Assembly (NCBI GenBank): GCA_963741385.1
Contig: CAVUHO010000006.1
Span: forward strand, 558,001 to 622,000
Reading direction: 5' to 3'
DNA from: Sulfomarinibacter sp963741385
GTDB taxonomy: Bacteria > Acidobacteriota > Thermoanaerobaculia > Thermoanaerobaculales > Sulfomarinibacteraceae
DNA: 64,000 nt
Below are positions 8,701 through 17,969 of the stretch, piece after piece (position 1 is the first letter of the stretch; the number at the start of each line of letters is the position of its first letter). The notes under the pieces were generated by a model that saw only the letters and a program-made list of their open reading frames with translations, did not search any database and was not told where the DNA came from. A program made the position numbers and the translations under genes.

Positions 8701-11700
8701 CTGGTCGTGATTCGGGGAATCCGAAAGGCCCACGCCGTGGACGATGTTGCCGCAGGCGTCGGTCAGGTAGACGTCGCCCGCATCGACCTGCCTGAACGTG
8801 TCATAGGAGGCGATCTCGGGAATGCCGCTCTGCCACGCCCGCAGCTCGCAGGGTTCAGCAGGCCGCGGGACCGACCGGACCAGCGTTTCGGCCTGGCGGG
8901 TGATGCGGGTGGGTTCATCAACGCCGTTGTCGAACTCGGCATTGACCACTACGGTGGCGGACAACGCTTCGGTGGCCTGCCAGCAGCACGGCGTGCCGTC
9001 GGGTTCGTCGAACGCGTAGGAAATGGCTGCTTGACGGCCGACCTTGTAGGTGAAGGTGCCCGGGGTCACGTCGAGAGCGCTGCAGGTGGCGCCGCCGGAG
9101 CTGACCGCCCCTCCGTTGCCCCGGTTGAGGACTGCCACCGAGATCGGATCGGTGATCTGGACCGATCTTTCGACGCCATCCTTGTCGCGCACGGTTGCCG
9201 ACGCTTCGACACCGAGGCTGAGGTCGCTGAGCACCGTGTGGCCGTTGAGCAGCTCGGTGGGTGTTGTGCCGTCGAGCACCCGCACCTCGAGGTCGATGAG
9301 GTCGTCGCCGGGGTCGAGGGCGAGTTGGACAGCGCGGAAGACGGGGGCCGCATCTCCGCAGGTCTCGACATGCCTGCCGCACAGCGGGCCGTCCTTGAGC
9401 GTTTCGTCGCCCCGGTCCACCGCCCGACGGCGCGCCTCGGCGGACATCGTCCTGGCGGTGGCGAGGTCGGGCAGGTCGGTCGTGAGCACCGCGTCACCCG
9501 AAGTTTGCAGCAGACCGAGGAAGGGCTCTTCGGCACGCGCCTGCCGAATGCGCTTGGCAACGCCCTTGCGGGTAATCGGCGCCGCCTTGGTTGCGAACCC
9601 GATTGCTGCCGAGGGCCGCCACAGGGGCGCCGAGGTCGCGGTGGTCTGCACCTCGAGCACGGCGGCGCCGTCGACCGAGCTGTACTCGGTCCTTGTCGTG
9701 CCGCTGCCGCAGAAATCACCCACGCCGCAATCACTCCCTTCCTCCCATGAGACGCTCGCACCGGAGATCGGGTTCCCGAAGGGGTCGAAAAAAGGCACCC
9801 TCAGGCGGGTTTTGGGTCGAAGTTCGGTGGTGAAATGCGTGCGCTCGTTGGTCCAACCGAATGAGGGCGAGCCCTGCCCGCCCTCGGCGGTCTGTTCGAG
9901 AGTGGCCAGATAGGTGCCGGATCCCTTGGGCGAGCGCACGATGAACTGATAGCGGCCGTCGAGGGTCAGGGTTGCGTCGAGGCTCGTGCCGGTGGCGTCG
10001 AGGCCGAGGGGTTCGGAGGCGGCAAAGACCATGCCGTCGGGACGTGCCAGCAGGATCTCCGGCGCCGGAGCATCGGGATGTTGGGGAGGCAGCGTGGTGT
10101 CGACTCGTTCCAACGTGATGAGCACCTGTGCGCCGGCACCCGCCGAAAATGAGAAGAAATCCTCGTCCCCAGCCTCACCCCATTCCCCCTGCCACGTCTG
10201 ACCGGGGATGATCGAGTGGGCGCACTCGGAGCCCGCGCCGCCGCAGCTCGGGTCCTCCTCGTTGGCGACGACGTGCGGTTCCAGGGCACTTCCGGCGCGC
10301 TCGACCTTCATCGGGAGCCACTCGACGGGACGGCCGGTGCCGTCGGGAGATTCGGAAATGTTGACGTACCAGTAGCCTCCATCGGCACCAAGCTCGACCG
10401 GGTCGGGATCGACCTCGACGAAACCGCCGGGCTGAATCTCACCCGAATACACGATGCGGCCGTCGGGGTCCATCACGTCCCGATCGAGCAGCACGTACCC
10501 GGTCCCGCCCACGGTCCAGGTCTGCGAGTAGACGCGGAATCCCCGGCCCTCGACCACCATGCCCGGCGCCACCCCGTCGAAGGAGTGTTCGAGTCGAAGC
10601 GAGATGGATTGGGATCGTCCGAATCTCCAGGTCTGCTGCGGGTCGCGACATCCCGCCTCCGGAAACCTGGCTTCGGCCACGAGGGAGTAGCTGCCGGCGG
10701 AAATACCGTAATCAGCCGGCACGACATCGATGTCGGCGTTGTCGGGCGACCAGCCGTCCTCGCCGCCCCCCAGGTACCCCAGCGGCCAGTCGAAGCGAAT
10801 ATCGTTCCTGTCGAAGAGGACCCACCTGAAGGACATCGGGCCGTAGTCGACGGTCGAGTGGGCCTCGAGATGGATCGTCCCGGAGGTCGGGACGTTGAGA
10901 TCCGAGGCCGGACTGTCGACAACGACCGACAGGCCGTCCGAGGACTGGTAACAGCTCGAGTCGGCCATGCGGACGATGACGTCCTTGGCGTCGCAGCGGC
11001 CGTCGCCGCCGTCCCAGCGGCAGGGAGGATCGTCCGTCCACGGGTTGGCCGGGAAGTTCTCGGCCGACGCGGCGACGATGAGGCGCGCCTTCATCGATGA
11101 CGATTCCGGCATCGGGGTGCGGATCACCCAACCCTCCGGGTCGTCGAAGATGCCCGAGTCCCGGTGCGAAACCCAATCGGGAGAATTGGTGGGATGGCGA
11201 AGAAAGACCCATCGTGCCACCGCTCCTCCGTCGCCGAAGCCCGGGAGGATCGATGCGGCGCCGTCGAATGTCACGAGCTGGCGAGGGTCCGCCTCAACGG
11301 GGTCCGGCTCGGCGATCTCCGCCCACACGAAGGGGCCGTCCCGAACAACCGGGATCAGCTCGTCGACCGCGTTGCCCGCCCCGTCCGAGGCCTGGATTCG
11401 AATCTGGTTACTGAAGGTGGTCTCGCCGGGCGGCACCATCATCGGCACGTCGGCGACGAACCAGCCCCAGTCTCCGTGCTCCCCGCCCTTCTGGTCATCG
11501 GCGTAGTATCCGTAGACCTGCGCCGGAGGCTCCATCGACTCGTTGGTGACAGTCACCGAGTTGATGTCCACGTCGTGGTGGAGGTCTGTGACTCTGAATC
11601 GAAGCGAAAGATTCGTTACATCTGCGTCCGAAAGGGTGAAGAGGTTCGTGGGCACGTAGGCGAGGACCGGCGGATGTGGGCCTTCGAGTGACGTGTCCAC

Positions 11701-14700
11701 GTGCAACGGATCGTGCCCGGTCGGCCCGTACTCGCCGCACACCTCCTGGGCGGTTTCGGTCGTCGTGATCGGAGTTCCATCCGCTGCGAGAATGGACCGC
11801 CCGATGTGGCCGGTGACGCCAGGATGACAGGTGTAGATCCGACTGATCCACAACCGGTGATCTTTGCCATCGCTCAGCCCGATCGATGTCGTCCAGATCC
11901 CAAACTCGTCGGTACCGATTTCTTTGTTGATGTATCCCGCGGTCGCGTGCCAGTAATTCAACTCTGCGGTGTAGATGTTCCTGTTGTCGACCCAGATGCT
12001 CCATTCCCGCCAGTCCCCGTCAACACAATCCGGACTGCGAATTCCAACCGGACCGAGTCCATAGAGTTGGAAATCCTCGACCGTCACGTCGGTGCCGAAG
12101 AGCAGTGGCACGAGCATCTTGTGGGGGGCGTGGTGGACACCCAATACCTCGTGGATGCCGTAGAGCAACGCCCTCTCTGAAAACCCACCGAGCCCATCTT
12201 CAACCTCGAACCGAAAGCTGTTTGCGCCGTAGTGAACGCCGGCCAGTTCGATCTCAATCGAGGTCTGATCAACAGGAACTTCAATCTCCAGATCCGGCTC
12301 CGTCTTCCGATCAACACACCCCGGCTCGTCGCGCCCGGCAAACGGGAAGGTCTCGGGCCAGATGATCGGCACGTTCTTACCCGCGCCATTGCTCGCTTCG
12401 AAGGTGTTCTCGTTGAGGTAGACGCGAATGGTCGAACCGGCAAGGGTTTCGCCCGGTTCAGGATCAAGCCGAATGGACACCGTGCCGAGGCACAGAAATG
12501 GGCTCGCGCCATCCGGGCAATCCCAATCCACTGTTTCGAAGGTCGGGACCGGTCTTGGTGCAGTCCACACCGGGGTTGTCACGGGATCGCCCGGGGCCTT
12601 GAATGAGTTTCCAAGGTAAAACCACTCCGAGTAGGTATTCCACTTGATTCGGTAGTGGTAGGTGTGCGCTGGTTCCACCGTCCGATCCGGGAACGAGGTG
12701 TGGTTTTCCTGGCTCCCATCGTGGTCCTGGTTGCCCGGCTCGTCGAACGCCGTCCACGTTTCGCCGCCGTCGGCGCTGCGCTCGAGCTCCATACTTGGAG
12801 TGCTCGACCCCCCCCATACCAACAATACGGCTTCGGGGAAGACGTACGACGTCGTGAAGGGAAAGGTCTTCAGGTCAGCGCGATTGATCACGACCTCGGC
12901 ACTGGTGCACCCGACGTCGGGAACGGGGTGACTGCATGGGAGCGCCGCCCCTCGCAGTACAACGCTGTTCGGTAAGGTCCCGGGCGCCGCCGCCACCAAC
13001 CGAACGATATACGACGCGTCATCCTCCGACGTCACAAACGTGTCGCTGAGTTCGGTCGTCTGGTGCACGACGTCCATCGGGTCCGCGCCGTCGTTGCGCA
13101 GTACGGCGAACCATGTTTCATACCCGGGAGGGATGGTCGACCCAGTCCCATCCATCGTCAGAATATCGCCTTCACCGTAGACCCTTCCATCGGGCTCGCC
13201 GACTACCGCTACCAAATCGTCGTCGAGAATGGTGACCTCGACGACAGACGGTTCGATCACGACGCAACCATCGGGATCCACCAACTGGATGGAAAACGTC
13301 TCGTTGGGTTCGACTTCGGTGTCGTCAATCAGAGGTATCGAAAAATCCACCACCGAAAGCCCCGCCGGCACCGGAATCCGCGTGACAGGCAGTTCGAAAT
13401 CGACCCCCGCCGAGGCGGTGCCTCCGCCAACCACGATCCCAATCGACGCATCCGCAGACCACGACGGGATCACCTCGAGGCTCAACTGGACGGCGGCCGC
13501 TGATTCGTCGGCCGCCACCGCCGTTTCGGTCAAGTGAATCTCCGGCAGAACATCGTTGTCGGTGATCGTCACCTCGACCATCATGGGCCCAACCGGGACC
13601 GCACCGTACACGATGTCAATATCGACAAAGAAGGTCTCGTCGTCCTCGATCTTCGTGTCTTCCAGAATCGGGATCGATATCGTCAACCGGGTCCAGCCGG
13701 GTTCGATTTCCCGGAAATCGTAACCCCCGATGTAGTCGATGCCGTCAGCCGCCGTCCCACCGGCGGCGAACCAGACCACTTCCACCCAGTCGTTGGATGG
13801 CTCCGAGAGGACCAACACCACCTCGGCACTGCCCGCGCCTTCCGAAAACGTCAGCGTCAGGGTCTCGATGCTGATCTCCGGCTCGATGTCGTCGTCCTGG
13901 ATCGTGACCTGAACTCTCGACGGTTCGCTGATCGTCGCTCCATCAGCGCCGGTCAACTCGATCGAAAAGACCTCGTCACCCTCGACTTCGAAATCAGCGA
14001 GAAGAGGCACCACGATCGGAGCCTGCACCTGCCCCGGCTCGAAGTGGCTTTCGCCGGGGCCGCCGCTGAAGTCGAGGCCGTTCTCCGCCGAGCCGTCAAC
14101 CGTGGTCCACTCGACATCCACAGGACGTTGAGACGGCTCGGAGAGAACCAGGCTCGCGGTCGCACTCGATCCACCTTCGGATGCACTGATTGCGGCCGCT
14201 TCGAACGACACCTCGGGCGACGGATCATCGTCTTCGATGACGATCGAAGCGGTGGTCATCCCGTGAATTTCTGCGCCCTGGGGATTCTCCAGAGCGAGGT
14301 GGATCGTTTCATCATATTCATCCACAAGATCGTCGATGATCTCGATGACACACGACCCTTCGGTAGACTCCGCCGCAAAGTACGCAGTGCAACGGCTCGT
14401 TTGGTAGTCCTCACCGAAAACCGCGCTGCCGTCGGCAGCCGTGACATCAACCGACGCGGGCTCGCCCACCGGCAGGCTGAGAGTCACGTCGACCGCAATC
14501 TCGGGCAGGCTCTCATTCACGGGGAAAAGCGAAGCCGGAAACTCGAACGAGGGCCCGTCGTTGTCGAGAATTGAAACGACAGCCCGCGTTGGCGGCCGCA
14601 ACGCAGCGCCGTCGGCGTCGACGATTCTGACAACGAAGGCGCGGTCGTGCCGGTACACGTCGTCGTCGAGAATCGGGACAGAGATCTCACCACTCACATC

Positions 14701-17700
14701 CCCTTCCGGGATCGTGGTGATGTTGTTGACGCCACCCAAATCCATCCCCATCAGCGCGGTCAGGTCTTCCGACTGCCAGTGGACAGAAACGTTGTGAGGC
14801 GCAGGCTCTGCCAACTGCACCTCGAGAATCGCCCAGCCGTCGTCTTCCGAAATCTCCACGTGCCCAGCCGCGAATGACACCAACGGCTGCGGTGGGCCGT
14901 CCCGCAGCACGACTGTCCCGCGATTCTCCTGACTGAAGCCGTCAACCGGGTGTTCGAGTCTCACGAAGAACCGCTCGCCGTCATCGGTGATATCGTCCCT
15001 GAATACCGCCACGGAGATGGTCGCATCGATCTCGCCCGCTGGAATGGTCACGTTACTCGAGGCCCCCGCAAAGTCCACACCATCGGTGGCCGTGTTCTGA
15101 ACGGTTTCGTACCCGATCGTCACCGGCGCCGCGAATGGTTGAGGAACCGCCACCTCGAGCAGAGCAACGCCCTCTTCCTCCCAAACCTCTATGGAATCCC
15201 TGACAAACGAGCTCTCCGTAATCGCGGCCTCGTCGGCACCGATGTCCCATGTTGCGACTCTAAGATGACCATCGACGTCATCGACCACGTCGAAGGCCGG
15301 GTCCGTCAACAAGTCTGCGCCGGCATCACATGGCGATCCCGCCCACTCCAGGTCCCAGCCACCGAGGTAGATATGGTCGACAAGATCCGGCCTGTCCACC
15401 CTGAGACGGATGACGGAGGCTGTCTCGGGCCCGGCAAACGACACCTCACTCCACGCGTATCCCGGATCCGGGAGACCAAAGCCGTCGATTGTTTTTTCAT
15501 CAACCAGCAGGCGGTAACTCTCGCCCGGCGGATCCAGGTCGGACACGGAGTCGGCGACCTCGAGCCACCACCTCGTCTCATGGGAAAACCCCACACCAAA
15601 CCGGCTGCCTGTCAATCGAAGTGGTTTCTCCAGTTCGACTTGAACAAATGCACCATCGATTTGGAGTGTTCGGGCGCCCTTTCGGAGGTCGCTATTGAAA
15701 AGATCTTCTAGCCCTCCGATGTCGAATTCGGAGTGAGTGATCGAGGCGTTTGCCAGGGGATCACAATCAAGGTGGGCGTCTGTTTCGATGCCGGCGAGCG
15801 GGCCGACAAGCCACCGCGAATCGGTTTGGATACTACCCGGACCCGGCGCCGTGTTGTCCGTGGCCCCGTTGTTTCGAGACTGTCCGGAGAACCCTCCCTC
15901 GAAACAACTCACCGTCGAACCGATCGCCAGAGTATTCACGAGTGTGGTATCTCCGGCCGTGCTGAGAACACCGTGCTCACCGCCGACGATCGTGGTGTTG
16001 GCGATCCGAGTCGTTACCGAATCATCCTCAATCACGACTCCGGCGTGACGAGCGGATCCCGTACCAAGGTCGAAGATCACCGAGTTCTGGATTTCGAGAT
16101 CGAGATCGCCGACCTCGGTCGCGGCGATCCCGATCCGGTCGCCGGGCCCTGTCGCATTGTCAAGGCGGATCAGGAGCTTTGCCAGCTGCACACCACCTGT
16201 GGCACTGGGGCCTTCGAACACAACCGCCGAGAGGTCGTTGGCGGGATCGGCTGTGCAGTTCAGCTGCAGACCCTGCAACACCACATTGCCCACCGACGTT
16301 CGAACACACGGCCCCTGCGTCACTTCGAGACGGTATTGATCATCACGCCACAGGCCCAGGTGTTGGTCGTGATCGGAGGCGCGAATCGTGACCGGAGTCT
16401 CCGGGTGGGTCGTCCAACCTTGGATGACGACCGGTTCGGAGTCTGCGGCGCCCGATCCGTAACACAGAATATCGAGAGCGACCCGCGATCCGGCGAGATC
16501 GCTGGTCCCGAGGTGGTCCGCATCATCCGCACCCGCCAACGCGGCCGCGACGGACGGGAAGGCGTGGGTCACCTCGACAACCGGCTGCGAGGTCGCATCC
16601 GGCGGGGCGCCGCCTCCCGCCGCCGCGAGGCTGCACGTCGTTGTTTCCTCAACACTGAAACACGACACGATGTAGGCGTCTAGCGCAGGGTCGCCGTACA
16701 CGATCTGCTGGCCCGCAAACAGTTCGTGCGGATCTTCTGACCAGTCAATCGTTGCAACACCGGAACTGATGGAGAGTGTCGCGGACTCGGATTCCGAGAT
16801 GAGATTTTCGACAGGTCCCACGGAGTACGCGACCCGCGTCACCGGAGCGAGGTCGCTCGCCGCTATGGTCACTGTCACGACCGGCGAATTCCCCAACACC
16901 GCACCCTGCGGATTTTGCAGGACAACCGTAAAACTCTCTTCGTACTCCCCGTCCGGATCGTCGATGATCTCGATTTGGATCTCTCCGGTAACGTCACCAT
17001 CGGAGATCACCACGGACCCTGACGCGGCGACGAAGTCATCACCCCCCGTCGCGGTGCCCGGATGGGTCATAAAGTTGACCGATATATCGGAAGTGGACTG
17101 AGAGTTGAGTTTCACTGGCAGTACCACGATGCCCACACCCTCGTCCACCGTGACTGCTGATTCCTCAAAACCCATGACGGGCGGCAGATCATTGTCGACG
17201 ATCGTGACTGCGGTCGAGGATTGATCGGCGAGAGTGGCATTGTGCGGATTGCTGAGACTGAGGGTGAAAGCCTCGTTCGGTTCAATCAGAAGATCATCGA
17301 TGATCAGGAGCTCGATGGCTGCGGTCGACGCCGCCCCTGCAATGGTGAGGGTTCCCGAAGATGGACTGAAGTCGGAACCCGCGGTCGCCGTCGGACCCGC
17401 TGCAGTCCAGTCCACCCGGATGTCTTGGCCATTCTGGTCAAGGACCGTGACTGTGAATTCCACCGTTCCAACATCTTCGTTGAGCGAGATGTCTGAATCG
17501 GCCATCCGCAGCGAGGGTACGACGGGGGCTGGGGTGTTCCATGCTGACAGATTTCCCGACTCGAATCCGTCGGCGAAAATCAGATCTTCGGCTTCAACCT
17601 GCGGCGCCCACCCCCCCGCCGCGCCTGCGACCATCACCGTGATCGCCAGGAGCAGACGGTGCGGGTTGGGGCGGACCATCAGAATGGACCCGGGACGCAT
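5737..17700 (-). CDS. Giant secreted Calx-beta repeat protein with C-terminal HExxH motif
   Basis: 3987 residues, exported by a signal peptide (hydrophobic LLLAITVMVAGAAGG, cut near VEA). The motif FADGFESGNLSAW follows. Visible order: two Calx-beta repeats (about 45-290); a right-handed beta-helix-like region (about 380-640); six more Calx-beta repeats (about 835-1495), with the usual SEG/DE, T-A-x-G-x-D-F and I-x-D-D signatures; mixed beta domains; a bacterial pre-peptidase-like domain (about 2490-2600, GDEDFFSFSAGAGAQVL); and beta domains to the end. Near the C terminus H3901-E-L-M-H3905 looks like a zinc-protease helix, with a possible third ligand at His3917 or Glu3920-3921. No RTX nonapeptides, LPXTG or T9SS domain is seen. 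Calx-beta and PPC domains usually serve adhesion or exoenzymes. An ATG at 17679 is an alternative start. Function unproven: adhesin, surface metalloprotease or both. Confidence 0.85.
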   Translation of the reverse strand: MRPGSILMVRPNPHRLLLAITVMVAGAAGGWAPQVEAEDLIFADGFESGNLSAWNTPAPVVPSLRMADSDISLNEDVGTVEFTVTVLDQNGQDIRVDWTAAGPTATAGSDFSPSSGTLTIAGAASTAAIELLIIDDLLIEPNEAFTLSLSNPHNATLADQSSTAVTIVDNDLPPVMGFEESAVTVDEGVGIVVLPVKLNSQSTSDISVNFMTHPGTATGGDDFVAASGSVVISDGDVTGEIQIEIIDDPDGEYEESFTVVLQNPQGAVLGNSPVVTVTIAASDLAPVTRVAYSVGPVENLISESESATLSISSGVATIDWSEDPHELFAGQQIVYGDPALDAYIVSCFSVEETTTCSLAAAGGGAPPDATSQPVVEVTHAFPSVAAALAGADDADHLGTSDLAGSRVALDILCYGSGAADSEPVVIQGWTTHPETPVTIRASDHDQHLGLWRDDQYRLEVTQGPCVRTSVGNVVLQGLQLNCTADPANDLSAVVFEGPSATGGVQLAKLLIRLDNATGPGDRIGIAATEVGDLDLEIQNSVIFDLGTGSARHAGVVIEDDSVTTRIANTTIVGGEHGVLSTAGDTTLVNTLAIGSTVSCFEGGFSGQSRNNGATDNTAPGPGSIQTDSRWLVGPLAGIETDAHLDCDPLANASITHSEFDIGGLEDLFNSDLRKGARTLQIDGAFVQVELEKPLRLTGSRFGVGFSHETRWWLEVADSVSDLDPPGESYRLLVDEKTIDGFGLPDPGYAWSEVSFAGPETASVIRLRVDRPDLVDHIYLGGWDLEWAGSPCDAGADLLTDPAFDVVDDVDGHLRVATWDIGADEAAITESSFVRDSIEVWEEEGVALLEVAVPQPFAAPVTIGYETVQNTATDGVDFAGASSNVTIPAGEIDATISVAVFRDDITDDGERFFVRLEHPVDGFSQENRGTVVLRDGPPQPLVSFAAGHVEISEDDGWAILEVQLAEPAPHNVSVHWQSEDLTALMGMDLGGVNNITTIPEGDVSGEISVPILDDDVYRHDRAFVVRIVDADGAALRPPTRAVVSILDNDGPSFEFPASLFPVNESLPEIAVDVTLSLPVGEPASVDVTAADGSAVFGEDYQTSRCTAYFAAESTEGSCVIEIIDDLVDEYDETIHLALENPQGAEIHGMTTASIVIEDDDPSPEVSFEAAAISASEGGSSATASLVLSEPSQRPVDVEWTTVDGSAENGLDFSGGPGESHFEPGQVQAPIVVPLLADFEVEGDEVFSIELTGADGATISEPSRVQVTIQDDDIEPEISIETLTLTFSEGAGSAEVVLVLSEPSNDWVEVVWFAAGGTAADGIDYIGGYDFREIEPGWTRLTISIPILEDTKIEDDETFFVDIDIVYGAVPVGPMMVEVTITDNDVLPEIHLTETAVAADESAAAVQLSLEVIPSWSADASIGIVVGGGTASAGVDFELPVTRIPVPAGLSVVDFSIPLIDDTEVEPNETFSIQLVDPDGCVVIEPSVVEVTILDDDLVAVVGEPDGRVYGEGDILTMDGTGSTIPPGYETWFAVLRNDGADPMDVVHQTTELSDTFVTSEDDASYIVRLVAAAPGTLPNSVVLRGAALPCSHPVPDVGCTSAEVVINRADLKTFPFTTSYVFPEAVLLVWGGSSTPSMELERSADGGETWTAFDEPGNQDHDGSQENHTSFPDRTVEPAHTYHYRIKWNTYSEWFYLGNSFKAPGDPVTTPVWTAPRPVPTFETVDWDCPDGASPFLCLGTVSIRLDPEPGETLAGSTIRVYLNENTFEASNGAGKNVPIIWPETFPFAGRDEPGCVDRKTEPDLEIEVPVDQTSIEIELAGVHYGANSFRFEVEDGLGGFSERALLYGIHEVLGVHHAPHKMLVPLLFGTDVTVEDFQLYGLGPVGIRSPDCVDGDWREWSIWVDNRNIYTAELNYWHATAGYINKEIGTDEFGIWTTSIGLSDGKDHRLWISRIYTCHPGVTGHIGRSILAADGTPITTTETAQEVCGEYGPTGHDPLHVDTSLEGPHPPVLAYVPTNLFTLSDADVTNLSLRFRVTDLHHDVDINSVTVTNESMEPPAQVYGYYADDQKGGEHGDWGWFVADVPMMVPPGETTFSNQIRIQASDGAGNAVDELIPVVRDGPFVWAEIAEPDPVEADPRQLVTFDGAASILPGFGDGGAVARWVFLRHPTNSPDWVSHRDSGIFDDPEGWVIRTPMPESSSMKARLIVAASAENFPANPWTDDPPCRWDGGDGRCDAKDVIVRMADSSCYQSSDGLSVVVDSPASDLNVPTSGTIHLEAHSTVDYGPMSFRWVLFDRNDIRFDWPLGYLGGGEDGWSPDNADIDVVPADYGISAGSYSLVAEARFPEAGCRDPQQTWRFGRSQSISLRLEHSFDGVAPGMVVEGRGFRVYSQTWTVGGTGYVLLDRDVMDPDGRIVYSGEIQPGGFVEVDPDPVELGADGGYWYVNISESPDGTGRPVEWLPMKVERAGSALEPHVVANEEDPSCGGAGSECAHSIIPGQTWQGEWGEAGDEDFFSFSAGAGAQVLITLERVDTTLPPQHPDAPAPEILLARPDGMVFAASEPLGLDATGTSLDATLTLDGRYQFIVRSPKGSGTYLATLEQTAEGGQGSPSFGWTNERTHFTTELRPKTRLRVPFFDPFGNPISGASVSWEEGSDCGVGDFCGSGTTRTEYSSVDGAAVLEVQTTATSAPLWRPSAAIGFATKAAPITRKGVAKRIRQARAEEPFLGLLQTSGDAVLTTDLPDLATARTMSAEARRRAVDRGDETLKDGPLCGRHVETCGDAAPVFRAVQLALDPGDDLIDLEVRVLDGTTPTELLNGHTVLSDLSLGVEASATVRDKDGVERSVQITDPISVAVLNRGNGGAVSSGGATCSALDVTPGTFTYKVGRQAAISYAFDEPDGTPCCWQATEALSATVVVNAEFDNGVDEPTRITRQAETLVRSVPRPAEPCELRAWQSGIPEIASYDTFRQVDAGDVYLTDACGNIVHGVGLSDSPNHDQPGDEFRITSPVETAGEGVWATALAGGNQWSWSVLLHGREGVGGEISNGAHTVEFEIASQSPECSSGGVITGSHTVTTTLGAPQVALVWDIDFVRGGNPDDEVFSPGAALRDSKTGEIAVWRAPAFNDPTVDYFYEGPYTNVPVKLYVAWHGTIPFDDDGNLRSTYLEPVEGVELCTGTVERLTNGSGHIEWISPVRTTCDTPWTTTATVGPSSGTPGASSDPVDTAEHPAGPPDTWVPVGLGVGITKGPEQPGRYVLVAEPLDPAFRRGDAWRIKTPYVPDSFIEFEVGGGFFTDDQYRSLTGDPIRIEAPLTMRAVFRSDSTAPTLPVTVRAAVEETVYHEISLEAQLFATSPFGESHYSARFQAVPYVEGADPPPPDPPVLDVPPLEFALAAELGTVGKGYGKQGSVYVVAPRPAWALYDVDFGELDLDVSPVPRRILVSNCPDGNPGCTGMALPYEHQTAMAGELMGPEVEVRLTLSPAPDRELPLPPERYCIIVRLEDPEDSSLYVAAGADDNLDRLTTTGNNMPQSVVRVSGGAPQATHRVILGGTKYYTLPLDSSYGVSVRVQNLSRWPGDNYRFVAYLRSVSQWSGAIPTFFRPLTSEPSDNVASAGLEIWDRIFIEDDEGYARGMVFSSNLLAGQSQVNLLAADFSVHEDAGTELGCASLAIPGPCCTQPTGDCVHPQALVFDADHQTPVEVQVENVDCGTSLSNADRLTRECTVTLLDAGGAPLSLPYDLTSFAQIGDSQTAALVAGDRLLMPPEARSYIQQNLQAVFFEPVFLPGEAQGQPHVPGVLPKTPRECTGTTVNHLDTDWRWNLLRSYFDNSQPSPPALWHDIDNVIHVASHSDYLDPDPTCWEPGAPRRSGLSDPSLNLSEIYKDHVDTLTYLPVEWRQSVWVHELMHQFYVNDCDPLDHSVEEGPTIYFGLPGVCLMNVSAGSPHGPYLGAGSAVPNTTGATVPRNTSCWSGQGDWKFVRYQHRLNESP

Positions 17701-17969
17701 CCCGGGCCCGCCCCCCTGTGGTTCGTGGGTCGGTGCGTCGAGAACCGCGATACTGCCTTCTTGGTGATCGGTTGACTCCTCTCACCGTTGTCAAAACGCC
17801 CTCGTTCTCCACAGTAGGGCTGCGAAGTGGCCGACGCAATGGTCATTTTGGATGGTTTTTCTCATCAAACTGAGTGGTTTTGGGCGAAATCTCGATCACA
17901 GGAACCGCTTCGGGGTCGTCGCCGTGAGGTACAGCCACATTTTCGGAGACGCAGCCGAAGCGGCGCAAC
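17701..17969. other. Gap between A2M gene and giant gene
   Basis: About 270 bases, the likely promoter region of the giant leftward gene. A TTGACA hexamer on the minus strand (17789-17794) could be a -35 element, but no convincing -10 follows at the right spacing. No repeat or RNA gene was seen. The degenerate 3' end of the A2M gene reaches into its right edge. Confidence 0.3.

Noticed and set aside
9750..9900. Possible frameshift or domain break in the giant gene
   Set aside because: The frame is open without interruption across the PPC-like domain and beyond; the change in composition reflects a domain border.
5737..17700. RTX-type adhesin secreted by a type I system
   Set aside because: No glycine-rich nonapeptide repeats and no hlyB/hlyD genes; a classical signal peptide is present instead.
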